DNA of 64,000 bases. Source: Rhodoplanes sp. (GTDB lineage Bacteria > Pseudomonadota > Alphaproteobacteria > Rhizobiales > Xanthobacteraceae). The position numbers and the translations under genes are program-made. Below, piece by piece: positions 34,967 through 43,198 of this stretch. The stretch covers positions 62,001-126,000 of the forward strand of contig NZ_JACAAX010000004.1 of the NCBI RefSeq assembly GCF_013377085.1, written 5' to 3'. Every line of letters starts with the position of its first letter. The first letter of the stretch is position 1. The notes under the pieces are model-generated. The model saw nothing but the letters and a program-made list of their open reading frames with translations. It searched no databases and was not told the DNA's origin.

Positions 34967-35521
34967 ATCACGCCGCCCACCGACCAACGCGTCTGCGTCG
35001 CCCGCATCGGCGCGCCGCATGGCGTGCGCGGCGAGGTGCGGCTGTGGACGTTCACGGCCGATCCGGCCGCGGTCAAGCGTTATGGCCCTTTGTCGAGTGC
35101 CGACGGCCGCGTCTTCGAGATCGCGTCCTTGCGTCCCGCCAAGGACTGCTTCGTCGCCCGGCTGAAGGGCGTGGCCGACCGCGACGCGGCGGAAAAGCTC
35201 CGCAACCTCGAGCTTTACGTCGCCCGCGAAAAGCTGGGGCCGGCCGGCGAGGACGAGTTCTATCACGCCGACCTGATCGGGCTCGCGGCCGTCGACATGG
35301 CGGGCGGAGAGCTCGGCACCGTCGTCGCGGTGCAGAATTTCGGCGCCGGCGACATTCTGGAGATCGCACCAAAGCGCGGCGAGACGCTGCTGGTGCCGTT
35401 CACCAAGGCGGTGGTGCCGCAGGTCGATCTCGCCGCCGGCCGCCTGGTGGTCGATCCGCCGCCGGGGCTGCTGGATGCCGCGGGCGAGCCGCCTCCCGGT
35501 GAGTCCGGCGAAGCCGGCTGA
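34967..35521 (+). CDS. rimM: ribosome maturation factor RimM, apparent ATC start
   Basis: Helps 30S maturation by binding S19. The conserved N-terminus [19 protein letters not shown] is fully encoded, but no ATG, GTG or TTG lies upstream of it in frame. The only well-placed initiator is ATC at 34967, 6 bases after AGGGAG, followed by ACG CCG CCC, exactly where ATG ACG would be expected. The GTG at 35024 would remove 19 residues, including part of the first barrel strand. From ATC the protein is 184 residues, with the PRC-barrel part ([36 protein letters not shown]) intact. Sequencing error at one base is the main alternative. Confidence 0.85.
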   Translation: MTPPTDQRVCVARIGAPHGVRGEVRLWTFTADPAAVKRYGPLSSADGRVFEIASLRPAKDCFVARLKGVADRDAAEKLRNLELYVAREKLGPAGEDEFYHADLIGLAAVDMAGGELGTVVAVQNFGAGDILEIAPKRGETLLVPFTKAVVPQVDLAAGRLVVDPPPGLLDAAGEPPPGESGEAG

Positions 35522-35531
35522 GGGACACGCC

Positions 35532-36272
35532 ATGTGGCGCGCCAGCGTGATCACCATCTTTCCGGAGACGTTTCCCGGGCCGCTCGGCGCCAGCCTGGCG
35601 GGCAAGGCGCGCCAGAACGGCATCTGGGACCTTCAGGCCGTCGATCTGCGCGACCACGCGACCGACCGTCACCGCAGCGTCGACGACACGCCGGCCGGCG
35701 GCGGCCCCGGCATGGTCTTGCGCGCCGACGTGCTGGCCAGGGCGATCGATGCGGTGGCGCCGGACGCGGACGACCGCCCGCGCCTCCTCACCAGCCCGCG
35801 CGGAAGGCCGCTGACCCAGGCCCGGGTGGCCGCGCTCGCCGCGGGGCCGGGCGTCGTCGTCGTCTGCGGCCGCTTCGAGGGGGTCGACGAGCGGGTCATC
35901 GCGGCGCGCAACCTGGAAGAGGTGTCGATCGGCGACTACGTCCTGTCGGGCGGAGAGCTGGCCGCCATGGTGCTGATCGACGCCTGCGTTCGGCTCTTGC
36001 CCGGCGTCATGGGCAAGGAGGCGTCCGGCGCCGAGGAGAGCTTTTCCGACGGGCTCTTGGAATACCCGCATTACACCAGGCCGCAGGTGTTCGAGGGGCA
36101 GGACATTCCGGCCGTGCTGGTCTCGGGCGACCACGGCCGGGTGGCCGCCTGGCGGCGCGCGGAGGCCGAGCGGCTCACCCGCGAGCGCCGGCCCGACCTC
36201 TGGGCCGCCTTTCTGGCGGCCGGGGGTGCCCATGTGTCGGGCGCCATGCCAAAAAAGACGACCGACGGATGA
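35532..36272 (+). CDS. trmD: tRNA (guanine-N1)-methyltransferase
   Basis: SPOUT-class enzyme that methylates G37 of tRNAs and prevents frameshifting. The 246 residues include [19 protein letters not shown] at the start, [17 protein letters not shown] near 50-66, [10 protein letters not shown] near 115, the knot region [19 protein letters not shown] near 135-153, and [17 protein letters not shown] near 180-197. The ATG at 35532 comes 10 bases after the rimM stop. Confidence 0.95.
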   Translation: MWRASVITIFPETFPGPLGASLAGKARQNGIWDLQAVDLRDHATDRHRSVDDTPAGGGPGMVLRADVLARAIDAVAPDADDRPRLLTSPRGRPLTQARVAALAAGPGVVVVCGRFEGVDERVIAARNLEEVSIGDYVLSGGELAAMVLIDACVRLLPGVMGKEASGAEESFSDGLLEYPHYTRPQVFEGQDIPAVLVSGDHGRVAAWRRAEAERLTRERRPDLWAAFLAAGGAHVSGAMPKKTTDG

Positions 36273-36297
36273 CAAAGCCGTGGACATGGCGTATAGG
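36269..36297 (+). promoter_or_regulatory. rplS: candidate promoter of rplS
   Basis: ATGACA (36269-36274), a 17-base spacer and TATAGG (36292-36297) overlap the trmD stop codon and lie 71 bases before the rplS start. This would let rplS be expressed independently of the upstream operon. Confidence 0.5.
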
Positions 36298-36368
36298 CAC
36301 GCCGAACCCGTAGCTTACCGACTGACAGACCGGCGCGCTTGCGCCAGACGCAGCGCTGGAGACCTCCC

Positions 36369-36779
36369 ATGAACCTGATTCAAGAGCTCGAAAACGAGCA
36401 GATCGCGAAGCTGTCCGCCGGCAAGGACATCCCGGATTTCGGCCCGGGCGACACCGTGACGGTCAACGTCAAGGTGGTGGAAGGCGAACGCAGCCGCGTG
36501 CAGGCCTACGAAGGCGTCTGCATCGGCCGCTCCGGCGCCGGCCTCCACCAGAGCTTCACGGTCCGCAAGATTTCCTACGGCGAAGGCGTCGAGCGCGTCT
36601 TCCCGCTGTACTCGCCGCTGATCGACTCGATCAAGGTCGTGCGTCGCGGCAAGGTGCGGCGGGCGAAGCTGTATTATCTGCGCTCGCGGCGCGGCAAGTC
36701 GGCCCGTATCGGCGAGCGGCAGGACCGGCCCGGCGAGCGGCAGGCCGAGACCGCGGCCGCCGGGACAGCCGCCGAATAG
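36369..36779 (+). CDS. rplS: 50S ribosomal protein L19
   Basis: Large-subunit ribosomal protein at the 30S-50S interface. The 136 residues begin [14 protein letters not shown] and contain [52 protein letters not shown] and [10 protein letters not shown]. The ATG at 36369 is set by the family N-terminus. The C-terminal 25 residues are a variable polar tail. A hairpin with a T-tract follows at 36807. Confidence 0.96.
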   Translation: MNLIQELENEQIAKLSAGKDIPDFGPGDTVTVNVKVVEGERSRVQAYEGVCIGRSGAGLHQSFTVRKISYGEGVERVFPLYSPLIDSIKVVRRGKVRRAKLYYLRSRRGKSARIGERQDRPGERQAETAAAGTAAE

Positions 36780-36785
36780 GCCCGG

Positions 36786-37211
36786 ATGGCATCGCCACGA
36801 ACGCATAAGGCCGGCTCGTCCGGCCTTTTGCTTCCGAGCCTCCGCCGGCTCGCGGCGGTCGTGCGGCTCGTGGTCCTGCTTGCCGCCGGCACCAGTGCCG
36901 CCGTGGCCGAGCCGATCTGGCTCGAAGTGTCGCAGGCGATCTACGGCACCGACCAGCGCAGCGGCCAGGCCGTCGTCAACTTCATCCTCACCACGGCCGG
37001 CCGCGAGGTGTTCGCGCGCTTCACGGCCGAGAATGTCGGCCGCCGGATCGACATCCGGGTCGACGGCCGCACCATGCTGCGGCCGGTGGTGCGCGAGGCG
37101 GTGAACGGCGGGGTCGGCCAGATTCCCGTCGCCACCGTCGACGAGGGCCGGGTGCTGGCCCGCCGCCTCGGCGCCGAAGGCGCACGCCTCGAGGTCGAAG
37201 CGGCGGAGTGA
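36786..37211 (+). CDS. exported stand-alone SecD P1-head-like domain protein
   Basis: 141-residue (or shorter) exported protein. After a signal peptide ending about AAVAEP it contains VNFILTTAGREVFARFTAENVGRR, a run RPVVREAVNGG and GQIPV. These match the SecDF P1 head subdomain, in which SecD has the pattern T..G...F...T..N.G followed by DG...APVI. The transmembrane part of SecD is missing. The ATG at 36786 lies 4 bases past the rplS stop, but a terminator hairpin falls within the first codons. GTG at 36861 would start just at the signal peptide core and is a real alternative. Function unknown. Confidence 0.7.
   Translation: MASPRTHKAGSSGLLLPSLRRLAAVVRLVVLLAAGTSAAVAEPIWLEVSQAIYGTDQRSGQAVVNFILTTAGREVFARFTAENVGRRIDIRVDGRTMLRPVVREAVNGGVGQIPVATVDEGRVLARRLGAEGARLEVEAAE
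36807..36831 (+). terminator. probable intrinsic terminator after rplS
   Basis: AAGGCCGG-CTCGT-CCGGCCTTTT is a 7-8 bp stem with a short T-run, 28 bases past the rplS stop. It overlaps the first codons of the downstream exported-protein gene if that gene starts at 36786, which suggests attenuation or a later start. Confidence 0.65.
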
Positions 37212-37218
37212 GGCTGGC

Positions 37219-37362
37219 TGTCACCCTCCCCTGGAGGGGGAGGGTCGGGGTGCGCCGAAGGCGTACACCGGGGTGGGGTGAAGCCCCGCCCACCGGAGAC
37301 GCTGTCACCCCCTCCCGCCGAGCTTTGCCCGGCGACCTCCCCCCTCCAGGGGGAGGTGAAGA
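37219..37362. repeat. CT/GA-rich palindromic intergenic repeat
   Basis: Opens CACCCTCCCCTGGAGGGGGA and closes ACCTCCCCCCTCCAGGGGGA, with GGGTGGGGTGAAGCCCCGCCC between. Each end is a hairpin and the whole is an imperfect inverted repeat. This is a familiar type of dispersed unit in GC-rich Alphaproteobacteria. No gene lies here. Confidence 0.6.
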
Positions 37363-37470
37363 AAAGCCGCTGGCTCGGTCTCTACCTCCGCCCCTGCCCC
37401 CGCCTTGCGCCGACCTGCCGCGCTCCCGACATTCGTTGTGGCGCCAGTTTGGATTTGCTACAGACCAGCC

Positions 37471-37617
37471 ATGTCATCACGTCGCCACATGTCCGGGCGG
37501 ACGAAGCGGGCCAGGCGGTCCGCGCCGGTTTCGCGCGTCGTGCTCGACGACCATGCCCGGCTGCCCGGGCGCTTCTTCGGCCGGCTGACGGCGGCGATCC
37601 TGGCCGGCCTTCGCTGA
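37471..37617 (+). CDS. possible very small basic protein
   Basis: 48-residue open frame with an ATG, strongly basic N-terminus (MSSRRHMSGRTKRARRS) and a hydrophobic C-terminal tail (FFGRLTAAILAGLR). No clear Shine-Dalgarno and no recognised family. It lies in the 508-base stretch between the SecD-like gene and leuC. It could equally be non-coding. Confidence 0.25.
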   Translation: MSSRRHMSGRTKRARRSAPVSRVVLDDHARLPGRFFGRLTAAILAGLR

Positions 37618-37719
37618 GGGCGCGCCGCCCGCGCCCGCCCGCCGCAGCGCGGCGTCCGACATTCCGATTTGTCGCCGCCGACCCGTCTTTCAACGCTTCA
37701 CCTTCGCGAGACCAGCCCG

Positions 37720-39123
37720 ATGAAACCCCGCACCCTGTATGACAAGATCTGGGACGACCACGTCGTCGACGAGCAGCCGGACGGCACCTGCCTGATCTAT
37801 ATCGACCGCCATCTCGTCCACGAGGTGACCAGCCCGCAGGCCTTCGAGGGCCTGCGCCTCACCGGCCGCAAGGTGCGGGCGCCCGAGAAGACGCTGTGCG
37901 TGGTCGACCACAACGTGCCGACGACCGACCGCTCGAAGCCCAACGAGGATCCCGAGAGCGCCGCCCAGATCGCCTATCTGGCCGAGAACGCCAAGCTGTT
38001 CGGCCTCGAATACTACGACGAGTTCGACAAGCGGCAGGGCGTCGTCCACGTCATCGGCCCGGAGCAGGGCTTCACGCTGCCCGGCACCACCATCGTGTGC
38101 GGCGACAGCCACACGGCGACGCACGGCGCCTTCGGGGCGCTCGCCTATGGCATCGGCACCTCGGAGGTCGAGCACGTGCTCGCCACCCAGACGCTGATCC
38201 AGGGCAAGTCGAAGAACATGCTGGTGCAGGTGAACAACACGCTGCCGCCCGGCGTCACCGCCAAGGACATCATCCTGGCCGTGATCGGCGAGATCGGCAC
38301 CGCGGGCGGCACCGGCTACGCCATCGAGTATGCCGGCGAGGCGATCCGCGCCCTCTCGATGGAGGGGCGCATGACCATCTGCAACATGTCGATCGAGGGC
38401 GGCGCCCGCGCCGGCATGGTGGCGCCCGACGAGAAGACCTACGCCTATCTGAAGGACCGGCCGAAGGCGCCGAAGGGCGCCGCCTGGGAGCAGGCGGTGC
38501 GCTACTGGGAGACGCTGAAGTCCGACGAGGGCGCGCATTTCGACGCCGTGGTGACGCTCGACGCCGCCAACCTGCCGCCGCTGGTCACCTGGGGCACCAG
38601 CCCCGAGCAGGTGGTCGCCGTCACGGGCCGCGTGCCGGTGCCGGCCGAGATCGCCGACGAGAAGAAGCGGACCGCCGCCGAGGCGTCGCTGCGCTACATG
38701 GGCCTGCAGGGCGGCGAGAAGATCACCGACATCGCCGTCGACCGGGTGTTCATCGGCTCCTGCACCAATTCGCGGATCGAGGATCTGCGCGCCGCGGCGG
38801 CGCTGGTGAAGGGGCGCAGCGTCGCGTCCACGGTCAAGGCCATGGTGGTGCCGGGCTCGGGCCTGGTGAAGGAGCAGGCCGAGGCCGAGGGGCTGCACGA
38901 GATCTTCACGGCCGCCGGCTTCGAGTGGCGCGAGCCGGGCTGCTCGATGTGCCTCGCCATGAACCCCGACAAGCTCAGCCCCGGCGAGCGCTGCGCCTCG
39001 ACCTCGAACCGCAACTTCGAGGGCCGCCAGGGCTACAAGGGCCGCACCCATCTGGTGTCGCCCATCATGGCGGCGGCCGCCGCCATCGCCGGCCACTTCG
39101 TCGACGTCCGCGACCAGCTCTGA
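37720..39123 (+). CDS. leuC: 3-isopropylmalate dehydratase large subunit
   Basis: Aconitase-family [4Fe-4S] subunit that isomerises isopropylmalate in leucine synthesis. The 467 residues begin [14 protein letters not shown] and contain DHNVPTTDR near 60, [30 protein letters not shown] near 125-155, and the cluster cysteines in FIGSCTNSR near 348 and [14 protein letters not shown] near 407. The gene follows the rplS operon, as in related genomes. leuD is not next to it: a strong terminator follows at once. Confidence 0.95.
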   Translation: MKPRTLYDKIWDDHVVDEQPDGTCLIYIDRHLVHEVTSPQAFEGLRLTGRKVRAPEKTLCVVDHNVPTTDRSKPNEDPESAAQIAYLAENAKLFGLEYYDEFDKRQGVVHVIGPEQGFTLPGTTIVCGDSHTATHGAFGALAYGIGTSEVEHVLATQTLIQGKSKNMLVQVNNTLPPGVTAKDIILAVIGEIGTAGGTGYAIEYAGEAIRALSMEGRMTICNMSIEGGARAGMVAPDEKTYAYLKDRPKAPKGAAWEQAVRYWETLKSDEGAHFDAVVTLDAANLPPLVTWGTSPEQVVAVTGRVPVPAEIADEKKRTAAEASLRYMGLQGGEKITDIAVDRVFIGSCTNSRIEDLRAAAALVKGRSVASTVKAMVVPGSGLVKEQAEAEGLHEIFTAAGFEWREPGCSMCLAMNPDKLSPGERCASTSNRNFEGRQGYKGRTHLVSPIMAAAAAIAGHFVDVRDQL

Positions 39124-39143
39124 TCGCCGCGCGACTGGTTTTG

Positions 39144-39178
39144 CGGGCGCGCTGCTGGTCGGCGCGCCCGTTTTTTTT
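39144..39178 (+). terminator. leuC: strong intrinsic terminator of leuC
   Basis: Perfect 9-bp stem CGGGCGCGC / GCGCGCCCG followed directly by eight T residues, 20 bases past the leuC stop. Confidence 0.92.
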
Positions 39179-39338
39179 GACCAAAGCCCGGGCGCCCGGG
39201 TCGACGGCTTGCATTTTTTCGACGGGCTTGCTTAAAAAAGCGTTTCCACGAAGGCGTGCGCCGGTGCGGCATTGCACGGACTGGCGCAGGCCGATTTCCA
39301 AGAGAAGTATCGAGTACCAGCACACCGGGAGGCGCTGC

Positions 39339-39644
39339 ATGGAAGGGCGTTACTTCGAGCACAAGAGGATTGCCGAAATGCTGCGTGGCGCACTGGCCGA
39401 AATGGCCGCGTTGTGCGCCGAGCAGTCTCCCACGACGGAGGCGGTCGACCATGTCGAGCGGTGGACGCTGCGCTGGATCGACCTCGTCGAAGCGATGATC
39501 CGGAACATGCCCGAGGGCGAGGATGCGACCGAGCTGCGCGAGGCGCTGGACCAACTGCGCGCGATGGCGCCGCAGATGCGCCGCCGCGCCGGCCAGGCGT
39601 CGTTCCCTATTGCGGCCGCGGGCTCGCTGTCGGCGAACGCCTGA
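39339..39644 (+). CDS. small helical hypothetical protein
   Basis: 101-residue protein (MEGRYFEHKRIAEMLRGALAEMAALC...) predicted almost wholly helical from its Leu/Ala/Glu pattern. Conserved-looking residues include RWTLRWIDLVEAMI. No known motif. A low-GC patch precedes it (39180-39250). It converges with the leftward IclR gene, with 15 bases between the stops. Not recognised. Confidence 0.6.
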   Translation: MEGRYFEHKRIAEMLRGALAEMAALCAEQSPTTEAVDHVERWTLRWIDLVEAMIRNMPEGEDATELREALDQLRAMAPQMRRRAGQASFPIAAAGSLSANA

Positions 39645-39659
39645 TCGGCGGCGCGCCGC

Positions 39660-40469
39660 TCAGCGGGTCTTCATCGCGGCGATGCTCTCCTCGATGCGGA
39701 CCCGCGCCTCCTTCAGGGGCTGCACGATCTGCTCGATCAGCTTGGAGCGCGGCACCGCCGAGCGGAAATAGGTCAGCCCCACCGTCGCCAGCACCCGCCC
39801 GTCGGCCATGATCGGCATGGCGACGGTCGACGACGACATCGGCTCGGTCGACGGATCCCGCTCGGCGAAGCCGCGCGCCCGGACGGTGCGCACCAGGTTC
39901 CGCACCACGGCGTGCAGGTCCGGGGGGTGATCCTCCGGGTCCTGCGAGGTCTCCAGCATGCGCACCAGGAGATCGCGCTCGGCCCGCGGGCACCAGGCCA
40001 GATAGGCGCGGCCGAGCCCGCGCGACACCAGGCTCAGCCGCATGTTGATGGTGGCGTGGAACGGCGACACCGGGCTGTCCGGAATCGTGCTGAACCGCAC
40101 CGCGACGGCGTCGCCGGCCAGCAGCGCCACCGACACGGGCCATTTCAGCCGGCGGGTGAGATCGATGGCCCAGGGCCGCGCCGCCTCGATCACCATCGGG
40201 GAGCCGTGGAAGCCGCTGGCGAGCGTCGTCACCTGCGACGTCACCTGATAGCCGCCGAGCCGCTTGTCGCTCGCCACATAGCCGTCGGCGATCAGGGTCT
40301 CCAGCAGCCGCACGATGGTCGGCTTGGGCAGCCCGGTGCGGGCGTGCAGGTCGGCGATGGTCGCCACCCGCTGCTTGTTCAGCTCGCGCAGCAGCACGAA
40401 GGCGCGCTGCACCGATTGCACCGGAGGAAACGAGGGCATGCGGGTCCGCCGTCCGACGTGTCGCACCAT
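39660..40469 (-). CDS. IclR family transcriptional regulator
   Basis: Regulator with an N-terminal winged helix (VQSVQRAFVLLRELNKQRVATIADLHARTGLPKPTIVRLLETL) and a C-terminal IclR effector domain (RFSTIPDSPVSPFHATINMRLSLVSRGLGRAYLAWC). The start may be ATG 40469 or ATG 40439; neither has a good Shine-Dalgarno. It reads leftward in the same direction as the quinone oxidoreductase, cupin, aldolase and amidohydrolase genes and is the last of that run (22 bases after the oxidoreductase). It probably responds to a pathway intermediate and controls this cluster. Confidence 0.88.
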   Translation of the reverse strand: MVRHVGRRTRMPSFPPVQSVQRAFVLLRELNKQRVATIADLHARTGLPKPTIVRLLETLIADGYVASDKRLGGYQVTSQVTTLASGFHGSPMVIEAARPWAIDLTRRLKWPVSVALLAGDAVAVRFSTIPDSPVSPFHATINMRLSLVSRGLGRAYLAWCPRAERDLLVRMLETSQDPEDHPPDLHAVVRNLVRTVRARGFAERDPSTEPMSSSTVAMPIMADGRVLATVGLTYFRSAVPRSKLIEQIVQPLKEARVRIEESIAAMKTR

Positions 40470-40491
40470 CGCGGCGCCGGCGCAGGATAGA

Positions 40492-41502
40492 CTATCCGGG
40501 ACCGGCGTCGACCAGCGTCCGATCGACCACCAGCACCACTTTGCCGATCTGCTCGCCGGCCTCCAGCATGGCGTGCGCCGCCGCGACCTCGGCGAGCGGC
40601 ACGGTCGCGTGGATGCGGGTGCGGATGCGGCCCAGCGCGATCAGCGGCCACACCTCCTCGACCAACGCGCGGGCGATCCGACCTTTGTATTCGGGCGGGC
40701 GCGGCCGCAGGGTCGAGCCCGTGAGGGTCAGGCGGCGGCGCACGATGTCGCGCACGTTGACCTCGGCCATGGCGCCCTGATGGCTGGCGAGCAGCACGAC
40801 GCGTCCGTCCGGAGCCAGCAGGCCGAGCTCGCGGTCCGTGTAGGGGCCGGCCTGGCCGTCGAGCACCACGTCGACCCCGCGTCCGCCGGTCAGCTCGCGT
40901 GTGCGAGACACCCAGTCCTCGGTCTTGTAGTCGATCGCCGCATCGGCGCCGTACTCCAGGCACACGCGGCATTTCTCGGCCGAGCCGGCCGTGGCGTACA
41001 CCGCAGCGTCGCGCAAAGACTTGGCGATCTGGATCGCCGCCATGCCGACCCCGCTGGTGCCGCCCTGGACGAGCAGCGACTCTCCCTGCGCCAGCCGGCC
41101 CAGCATGATGACGTTGTTCCACGCCGTGAAGAACACCTCCGGGAGAGAGGCCGCCTCGACGAATCCGAGGTTTTTTGGAATCGGCATGCACTGCACGGCC
41201 GGCACGGCGCAGAGCTCGGCATAGCCGCCGCCGTTGGCGAGCGCGCAGACGGGCGTGCCGGGCGGCGGCCAGGTCACGTCGTCGGCGACACGTTCGACGA
41301 CACCGGCGACATCGAGGCCGAGGATCGGCGACGCCTCGGGCGGCGGCGGATAGAGGCCCTTGCGCTGCTGCACGTCCGGGCGGTTGACGCCGGCGGCGGC
41401 GACCCGGACCAAAACCTCGCCGGCGCGCAGCACCGGCTCGGGCGCCTCGGCCAGCACCATCTGGTCCGGACCGCCGGCCTGCAAAACCTCGATCCGCTTC
41501 AT
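40492..41502 (-). CDS. zinc-independent quinone oxidoreductase / enoyl reductase (MDR family)
   Basis: 336-residue NADPH-dependent medium-chain reductase of the quinone oxidoreductase (PIG3/QOR) type. The N-terminal barrel has LVRVAAAGVNRPDVQQRKGLYPPPP near 48-75. The Rossmann site is LLVQGGTSGVGMAAIQIAK near 143-161. The structural-zinc cysteines of alcohol dehydrogenases are absent. It follows the cupin gene by 6 bases in the same operon. It may reduce an enone or keto intermediate of the pathway. Confidence 0.88.
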   Translation of the reverse strand: MKRIEVLQAGGPDQMVLAEAPEPVLRAGEVLVRVAAAGVNRPDVQQRKGLYPPPPEASPILGLDVAGVVERVADDVTWPPPGTPVCALANGGGYAELCAVPAVQCMPIPKNLGFVEAASLPEVFFTAWNNVIMLGRLAQGESLLVQGGTSGVGMAAIQIAKSLRDAAVYATAGSAEKCRVCLEYGADAAIDYKTEDWVSRTRELTGGRGVDVVLDGQAGPYTDRELGLLAPDGRVVLLASHQGAMAEVNVRDIVRRRLTLTGSTLRPRPPEYKGRIARALVEEVWPLIALGRIRTRIHATVPLAEVAAAHAMLEAGEQIGKVVLVVDRTLVDAGPG

Positions 41503-41508
41503 CGCGGC

Positions 41509-42348
41509 TCAGCTCCCGGCCGGCATCGGATAATCGTCGGCGTTGATTACCATGCCGGGCCGCTTGGAGAAGTCGAGCCGCGGCGGCGCGAACACGTCGA
41601 GCAGCCACGACCGCGCCGGCCCGACATTGTTGCTGGTGTGGACGACCTTGGCCGGAATGACGGTGACGGACGGCGCGCCGATGCCGACATGCTCGTCCTC
41701 CCGCCAGGTGGTCTGATCCGGCGTCCACGGCCAGCGCAGATGGTGGACATAGTCGCCCTCCAGCACGACCGAGCACTGCTCGAAGTCGTCGTGCGAATGC
41801 GGGCTGAGCTTCTTGGGGTCGCGCGGCCCCTCGCGGCGAGTCATCACGTTGACCATCAGGTTGGTCGAGCGGAAAATCCGCATGTTGGTGTCGGGCTTGT
41901 CGCAGGCGAGCGGCTTGTAGCTGCGCAGGCGAAAGCCGTCGGGCGGCGTCGGCCACGGCACGATCGGCGCGACCTCGGGGGCGCCGTCGGCGTAAGTCGC
42001 GGCGTTGGAGGCGAGCGACGCCATGTCGGCGGCCTGGGTGGAGAACACCCGCACGATGCGGCCGTCGGTGGTTGCGGTGATGCGGCTTTCGCCGGGCGGC
42101 ACGATGGTCAGGGTCTCGGCGTCGGCCGCGATGGTCTCGTGGCCGGCCCGGACGATGGCGGCGCCGCGGGCCAGAAACACCATGTACTCGTCGGGCTGGT
42201 CGCTGCGCGCCAGCTCGACGCCGGCCGTGACGTCGGAGACGGCGATCACCAGGTTGGCGCCACGGGTGATCCAGGTGCGGTGGCCGGGCCCCTCGAGATC
42301 GGGCGCCGACGTGGCGTGGTTGGCGTAGCTCGCGGGTCTCGGTTGCAT
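41509..42348 (-). CDS. cupin-fold protein of unknown role
   Basis: 279-residue protein that reads as two cupin-like beta-barrels. The second has a metal-site pattern, SPHSHDDFEQCSVVLEGDYVHHLRWPW near 185-212 and VIPAKVVHTSNN near 232-243, with several histidines. The first half (DEYMVFLARGAAIVRAG, LTIVPPGESRI) looks like a barrel without the full ligand set. Similar bicupins act as isomerases, dioxygenases or lyases on sugar and hydroxy acids. ATG 42348 is chosen; an in-frame ATG at 42384 is possible. Fifth-wheel enzyme of the operon with unknown reaction. Confidence 0.7.
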   Translation of the reverse strand: MQPRPASYANHATSAPDLEGPGHRTWITRGANLVIAVSDVTAGVELARSDQPDEYMVFLARGAAIVRAGHETIAADAETLTIVPPGESRITATTDGRIVRVFSTQAADMASLASNAATYADGAPEVAPIVPWPTPPDGFRLRSYKPLACDKPDTNMRIFRSTNLMVNVMTRREGPRDPKKLSPHSHDDFEQCSVVLEGDYVHHLRWPWTPDQTTWREDEHVGIGAPSVTVIPAKVVHTSNNVGPARSWLLDVFAPPRLDFSKRPGMVINADDYPMPAGS

Positions 42349-42392
42349 GGGGCTTTGTCCGTTTTTTGTCTGAGGCGGGCGCATCGGTGTGA

Positions 42393-43184
42393 TCAGGCGG
42401 CGCCCTTTCCGAGGGCGGCGATCTCGTCGAGCGCCTGTGCGGCGGCACGTCGGAGAAAGCCCTGGTCGGAGGAGACCACGAAGGCGGTGGCGCCGCGCTC
42501 CTTCAGCCAGGTCGCCTCGGCGAGTCCGCCGACAAACACGGCGACGGGCTTGCCGGCCCGGCGGGCCGCCGCTGCGATGCGGTCGACCGCGTCGCGCACC
42601 TCGGGGGCGTCGTTCTTGGCCGCGCCCATGGCGCAGGTGAGGTCGCCGCGGCCGATGAACAGCGCATCGATCCCGTCGACCGTCGCGATGGCGTCGATCT
42701 CGTCGAGCGCCTCCGGGTCCTCGATCTGGGCGATCACCGTGGTCGCGGCGTCGTTCGCGTCGATGGTCGCCCACATCTTGCCGGCGCCGTAGCCGGCCGA
42801 GCGGGGCGAGCCCGAATAGCCGCGCTTGCCGCCGCGATAGCGGCAGGCGGCGGCCGCGGCGCGGGCCTGCGCGGCACTCGCCACGTGCGGCACCAGCACG
42901 CCGGTGGCGCCGAGATCGAGCACCGACAGGAGCCGCGCCGGATCGGCGCTGGCGACCCGCACCAGGCCGGCCGTGCCGACGGCGCGGGCCGCGAACAGCG
43001 CCAGGTCCATCGCGGTGCGGTCGAACGGGGCGTGCTCCTCGTCGATCACGACGAAGTCGAAGCCGAGCGCGCCGATGATCTCGGTCGCGTGGATGGTCGG
43101 CGTCTTGAGGAAGGTGCCGACCAGATGCTCGCCCGAGGCGAGCCGTTGCCGGAAGCTTTTTTGCGGAACGGCGGTGTTGGACAT
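42393..43184 (-). CDS. HpcH/HpaI-family class II aldolase
   Basis: 263-residue aldolase of the HpcH/HpaI family, which reversibly splits 4-hydroxy-2-oxo acids into pyruvate and an aldehyde. Family blocks are LVGTFLKTPTIHATEIIGALGFDFVVIDEEHAPFDR near 20-57, LVRVASADP near 74, the Glu/Asp metal ligands in MVIAQIEDPEAL-like TTVIAQIEDPEAL near 146-158 and DALFIGRGDLTCAMG near 170-184. It lies between the cupin and the DUF6282 genes. The aldolase suggests that the pathway ends in pyruvate plus a small aldehyde. Confidence 0.9.
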   Translation of the reverse strand: MSNTAVPQKSFRQRLASGEHLVGTFLKTPTIHATEIIGALGFDFVVIDEEHAPFDRTAMDLALFAARAVGTAGLVRVASADPARLLSVLDLGATGVLVPHVASAAQARAAAAACRYRGGKRGYSGSPRSAGYGAGKMWATIDANDAATTVIAQIEDPEALDEIDAIATVDGIDALFIGRGDLTCAMGAAKNDAPEVRDAVDRIAAAARRAGKPVAVFVGGLAEATWLKERGATAFVVSSDQGFLRRAAAQALDEIAALGKGAA

Positions 43185-43198
43185 GATGGGCGGTCCGC

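Noticed and set aside
41509-42348. Calling the bicupin 5-deoxy-glucuronate isomerase (IolB/KduI)
   Set aside because: Length and the histidine pattern of the second barrel are suggestive, but the family signature is not clear and no inositol or pectin genes are adjacent.
40315-42792. An 825-codon rightward frame over the quinone oxidoreductase and cupin genes
   Set aside because: Antisense to two genes with clear family motifs; no start signal and composition typical of a shadow frame. The same applies to the long frames at 31224-33740 (minus) and 37690-39096 (minus).
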